DNA of 17,258 nucleotides from UBA2040 sp002332715. Lineage in GTDB: Bacteria; Bacteroidota; Bacteroidia; Flavobacteriales_D; Crocinitomicaceae. The first letter of the stretch is position 1. Each line of letters starts with the position of its first letter. The translations under genes and the position numbers were made by a program. The stretch is taken from positions 1 to 17,258 of the forward strand of contig JAQWUF010000035.1 of the NCBI GenBank assembly GCA_029242295.1, read 5' to 3'. Shown here in pieces: positions 15,086-17,258 of this stretch. Below the pieces are notes generated by a model. The model was not told the origin of the DNA and made no database searches. It saw only the letters and a list, made by a program, of their open reading frames with translations.

Positions 15086-16332
15086 TGTTGTATTACTTAT
15101 TTGAATATTTCGACAAATTTAATGTGCCAGGAACTGGACTATTCCAATATATCTCCTTTAGAGCGGCCATGGCTTTGATTTTATCCTTGATAATTTCCAT
15201 TGTTTTTGGTAAAAAATTCATAAAGAAGCTAAGTAAGCAACAAATCGGTGAAACTGTTCGTGATTTAGGATTGGAAGGACAAATTGAAAAATCAGGTACG
15301 CCAACAATGGGCGGACTGATGATTCTCACTGCTATCCTAATTCCAACACTTTTACTTGCCAAATTGCACAATATTTATGTCATGACGATGCTCATCGCAA
15401 CCGTTTGGTTGGGATTAATCGGATTCATAGACGATTACATCAAAGTTTTTCGCAAAAACAAAAAAGGATTAGCTGGGAAATTTAAAGTGATTGGCCAAGT
15501 TGGCGTAGGCATCATTGTAGGATGCATGCTTTATTTTTCCAATGATGTTCAAGTCCATAAAAAAGTAAAAAACAACTATGTCCTCACAGTTGACGAAGAA
15601 GATGTAACAAATAGTCACGCAGCCTTCGCACAAACCGAAGGTTACAAGTGGATCAAAACACGTGACATGACTACTACTATTCCTTTTGTGAAAGACAACG
15701 AATTCAATTACAACTGGTTGATTGGTGATAAAGGAAAAGTCGCAGGTTGGATGCTCTTTATTCCGGTTGTCATATTCATCGTGATTGCTGTTTCCAATGG
15801 AGCAAATATGACTGATGGATTAGACGGATTAGCAACTGGTACTTCTGCAATAATCGGTCTTGCATTGGCCGTTTTTGCCTATGTCAGTTCCAATATCCGT
15901 TTCGCCGATTACCTCGATGTCATGTACATTCCACATGCGGAGGAACTTGTGATTTTCATCGCCGCATTTGTCGGTGCATGTATTGGATTCTTGTGGTACA
16001 ATTCCTACCCCGCTCAAGTGTTCATGGGCGATACTGGCTCGTTGGCATTGGGAGGAATCATCGCTGTATTTGCCATTTCCATTCGAAAAGAATTATTAAT
16101 TCCAGTATTGTGTGGTGTTTTCTTAATTGAAAATTTATCGGTCATTATGCAAGTAGTATGGTTCAAAATAACCAAGCGGCGTTTCGGCGAAGGCCAGCGA
16201 ATTTTCCTCATGGCTCCACTCCACCATCATTACCAAAAGAAAGGCATTCACGAAGCTAAAATCGTATCTAGATTCTGGATTGTTGCCATTCTTCTTGCCG
16301 TATTCACAATTGTAACGCTGAAACTCCGTTAG
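15085..16332 (+). CDS. mraY: Phospho-N-acetylmuramoyl-pentapeptide-transferase
   Basis: MraY transfers phospho-MurNAc-pentapeptide to undecaprenyl phosphate at the inner membrane, making lipid I. The 415-aa polytopic protein has all core motifs: SGTPTMGGLMIL (70-81), FIDDYIK with the Asp pair 116-117, GLAGKFK (128-134), NMTDGLDGLA (241-250), FMGDTGSLALGG (313-324) and MAPLHHHYQKKG (376-387). It is about 55 residues longer than the E. coli enzyme because of a soluble segment between about 152 and 215, placed between transmembrane helices; the same insertion is seen in other Bacteroidota MraY (from memory). The start shares a base with the murE stop (TAATG), and the end shares a base with the GTG start of murD (TAGTG). 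Confidence 0.97.
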   Translation: MLYYLFEYFDKFNVPGTGLFQYISFRAAMALILSLIISIVFGKKFIKKLSKQQIGETVRDLGLEGQIEKSGTPTMGGLMILTAILIPTLLLAKLHNIYVMTMLIATVWLGLIGFIDDYIKVFRKNKKGLAGKFKVIGQVGVGIIVGCMLYFSNDVQVHKKVKNNYVLTVDEEDVTNSHAAFAQTEGYKWIKTRDMTTTIPFVKDNEFNYNWLIGDKGKVAGWMLFIPVVIFIVIAVSNGANMTDGLDGLATGTSAIIGLALAVFAYVSSNIRFADYLDVMYIPHAEELVIFIAAFVGACIGFLWYNSYPAQVFMGDTGSLALGGIIAVFAISIRKELLIPVLCGVFLIENLSVIMQVVWFKITKRRFGEGQRIFLMAPLHHHYQKKGIHEAKIVSRFWIVAILLAVFTIVTLKLR

Positions 16333-17126
16333 TGTCAAAATTTGGTAAACATATCGTTGTTGTCGGCGCTGGGGAAAGTGGTGTTGGTGCTGCCATTTTA
16401 GCACAAAAAGAAGGCTACTCTGTATTTGTTTCAGACAAAGGAACAATCAAGGAGGAATTCCGCTCTGCTTTGCTCGAATATGGTATTGAATTCGAAGAAA
16501 GAGCGCACTCGCTAGACAGAATTCAGGCAGCAGATTGCTTGGTCAAATCACCGGGAATTCCTTCAACGGTTCCGTTTATAAAAGAATTCTCAGACTCGGG
16601 TAAAAAAGTGCTTTCAGAAATCGAATTCGCTGGCCCTTATTGCAAGGCAAAAACGATTTGTATCACAGGCAGCAATGGTAAGACAACAACATCCATGTTG
16701 ACCCACCACATCTTGAAAAAAGCGGGTGTCAAAGTTGGCTTAGCAGGAAATGTCGGATACAGTTTTGCGAAACAAGTAGCACAAGAAGATTTTGATTGGA
16801 TTGTCATCGAATTAAGCTCATTTCAACTAGAGGAAATGTATGATTTCAAGGCAGATATCTCCATGCTTTTGAATATTACTCCAGATCATTTAGACCGGTA
16901 CGATTACGACATGCAGAAATATGTGGACGCCAAGTTTCGCATACTTCAAAACCAAACAGAAAAAGACTGGTTCATCTACAATTTCGATGATCCGATTATA
17001 AAAGCAGAAATAGAAAAACGTAAACCCAATACCCAAATGGCACCTTTCTCGCTTAAGGATGAGCAGAGTGTAGGTGGATATTTGGCTCAAGAACAGCTTA
17101 TTATCAATATCCATAAACAATTATAA
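16332..17126 (+). pseudogene. murD: UDP-N-acetylmuramoyl-L-alanine-D-glutamate ligase, truncated at the 3' end
   Basis: MurD adds D-glutamate to UDP-MurNAc-L-Ala. The first 264 codons are good MurD. The N-terminal Rossmann domain has VVGAGESGVGAA (10-21) and VKSPGIP (71-77). The ATP loop is TGSNGKTTT (112-120), followed by GLAGNVGYSF, ELSSFQLEE (160-168), NITPDHLDRYDYDMQKYVDA with the following Lys201, and SLKDEQSVGGYLAQEQLIIN. The frame then stops at TAA 17124-17126. Normal MurD is about 445-450 aa, so the end of the central domain (GKHNxxN region) and the whole C-terminal ligase domain are missing. No other frame resumes MurD downstream. The start is GTG 16332, overlapping the mraY TAG. As murD is essential and single copy in most bacteria, this is more likely a rearrangement with a second copy, or an assembly junction, than a true loss. 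Confidence 0.75.
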
Positions 17127-17258
17127 CATAACTTACAATCCTGATCAGGATACAAAAAAAACTATTTTAGATGAAGTTTCTCTTATAAGATCTAAGATAT
17201 TTGAGTCTTTGTATTTTAATATTAGGCAAAACAAATAGAATAAAATGTAATTTAAGAG
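17127..17258. other. AT-rich sequence unrelated to MurD after the truncation
   Basis: The last 132 bp contain 31 G or C by hand count (about 23%), far below the preceding gene. A 10-bp palindrome CCTGATCAGG lies at 17140-17149. The +1 frame relative to murD stays open to TAG at 17236-17238 and reads TKKTILDEVSLIRSKIFESL and then YFNIRQNK, which looks protein-like but matches nothing I recognise. It may be the edge of inserted DNA or a contig-end artefact. Confidence 0.4.

Noticed and set aside
16332..17126. A simple frameshift that would restore full-length MurD
   Set aside because: No frame after 17126 shows the expected GKHNxxN region or other MurD C-terminal sequence, so a one- or two-base error cannot explain the truncation.
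1..17258. CRISPR arrays, tRNA or rRNA genes, and defence or toxin-antitoxin systems
   Set aside because: No regularly spaced repeats, no tRNA-like cloverleaf or rRNA sequence, and no protein with such domains was recognised on either strand.

Overview
The window reads as a chromosomal segment of a Bacteroidota bacterium, most likely in Flavobacteriales. Four things point there: AT-rich DNA with few Shine-Dalgarno sequences, promoters of the TTG-N20-TAnnTTTG type, a DUF4270 lipoprotein beside a glycogen-synthase-like gene and glmS next to panC/panD, and the gene order mraZ-rsmH-ftsL-ftsI-murE-mraY-murD. No named system that would be new was found. Most of the window is conserved housekeeping DNA, with disturbed sequence at both ends and one interrupted gene near the left end.

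Left part (1-2230): a 22-bp perfect inverted repeat encloses a short non-coding element that cuts off the front of a VOC/glyoxalase-like gene, leaving about 38 codons. A minus-strand alpha/beta hydrolase follows. Next comes a zinc-ribbon plus CD225-type membrane protein whose frame is interrupted by one TGA, overlapped by a DUF2752 membrane protein with a non-ATG start.

Middle (2231-9130): a minus-strand operon runs from a promoter near 6300 through a half-length glycogen-synthase-like protein, a DUF4270 lipoprotein and glmS (UDP-GlcNAc precursor supply). Divergently on the plus strand lie panC and panD (pantothenate/CoA), a multi-membrane flippase-like protein, and the heptose-1-phosphate adenylyltransferase of LPS core synthesis. 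The last three genes are abutting or overlapping.

Right part (9131-17258): a gap of about 620 bp ends in a promoter with GTGGTAAAAA repeats that look like the MraZ operator. It leads into a tightly overlapping division and cell-wall (dcw) operon: mraZ, rsmH, ftsL, ftsI (PBP with PASTA), murE (DNPR motif, so probably meso-DAP), mraY and murD. murD stops after 264 codons without its ligase C-terminal domain and is followed by about 130 bp of very AT-rich unrelated sequence. This is either an insertion or rearrangement or an assembly junction.

The glmS, murE, mraY, murD and ftsI products all serve peptidoglycan synthesis. The heptose enzyme and possibly the flippase-like protein serve the envelope, and panC/panD feed CoA.
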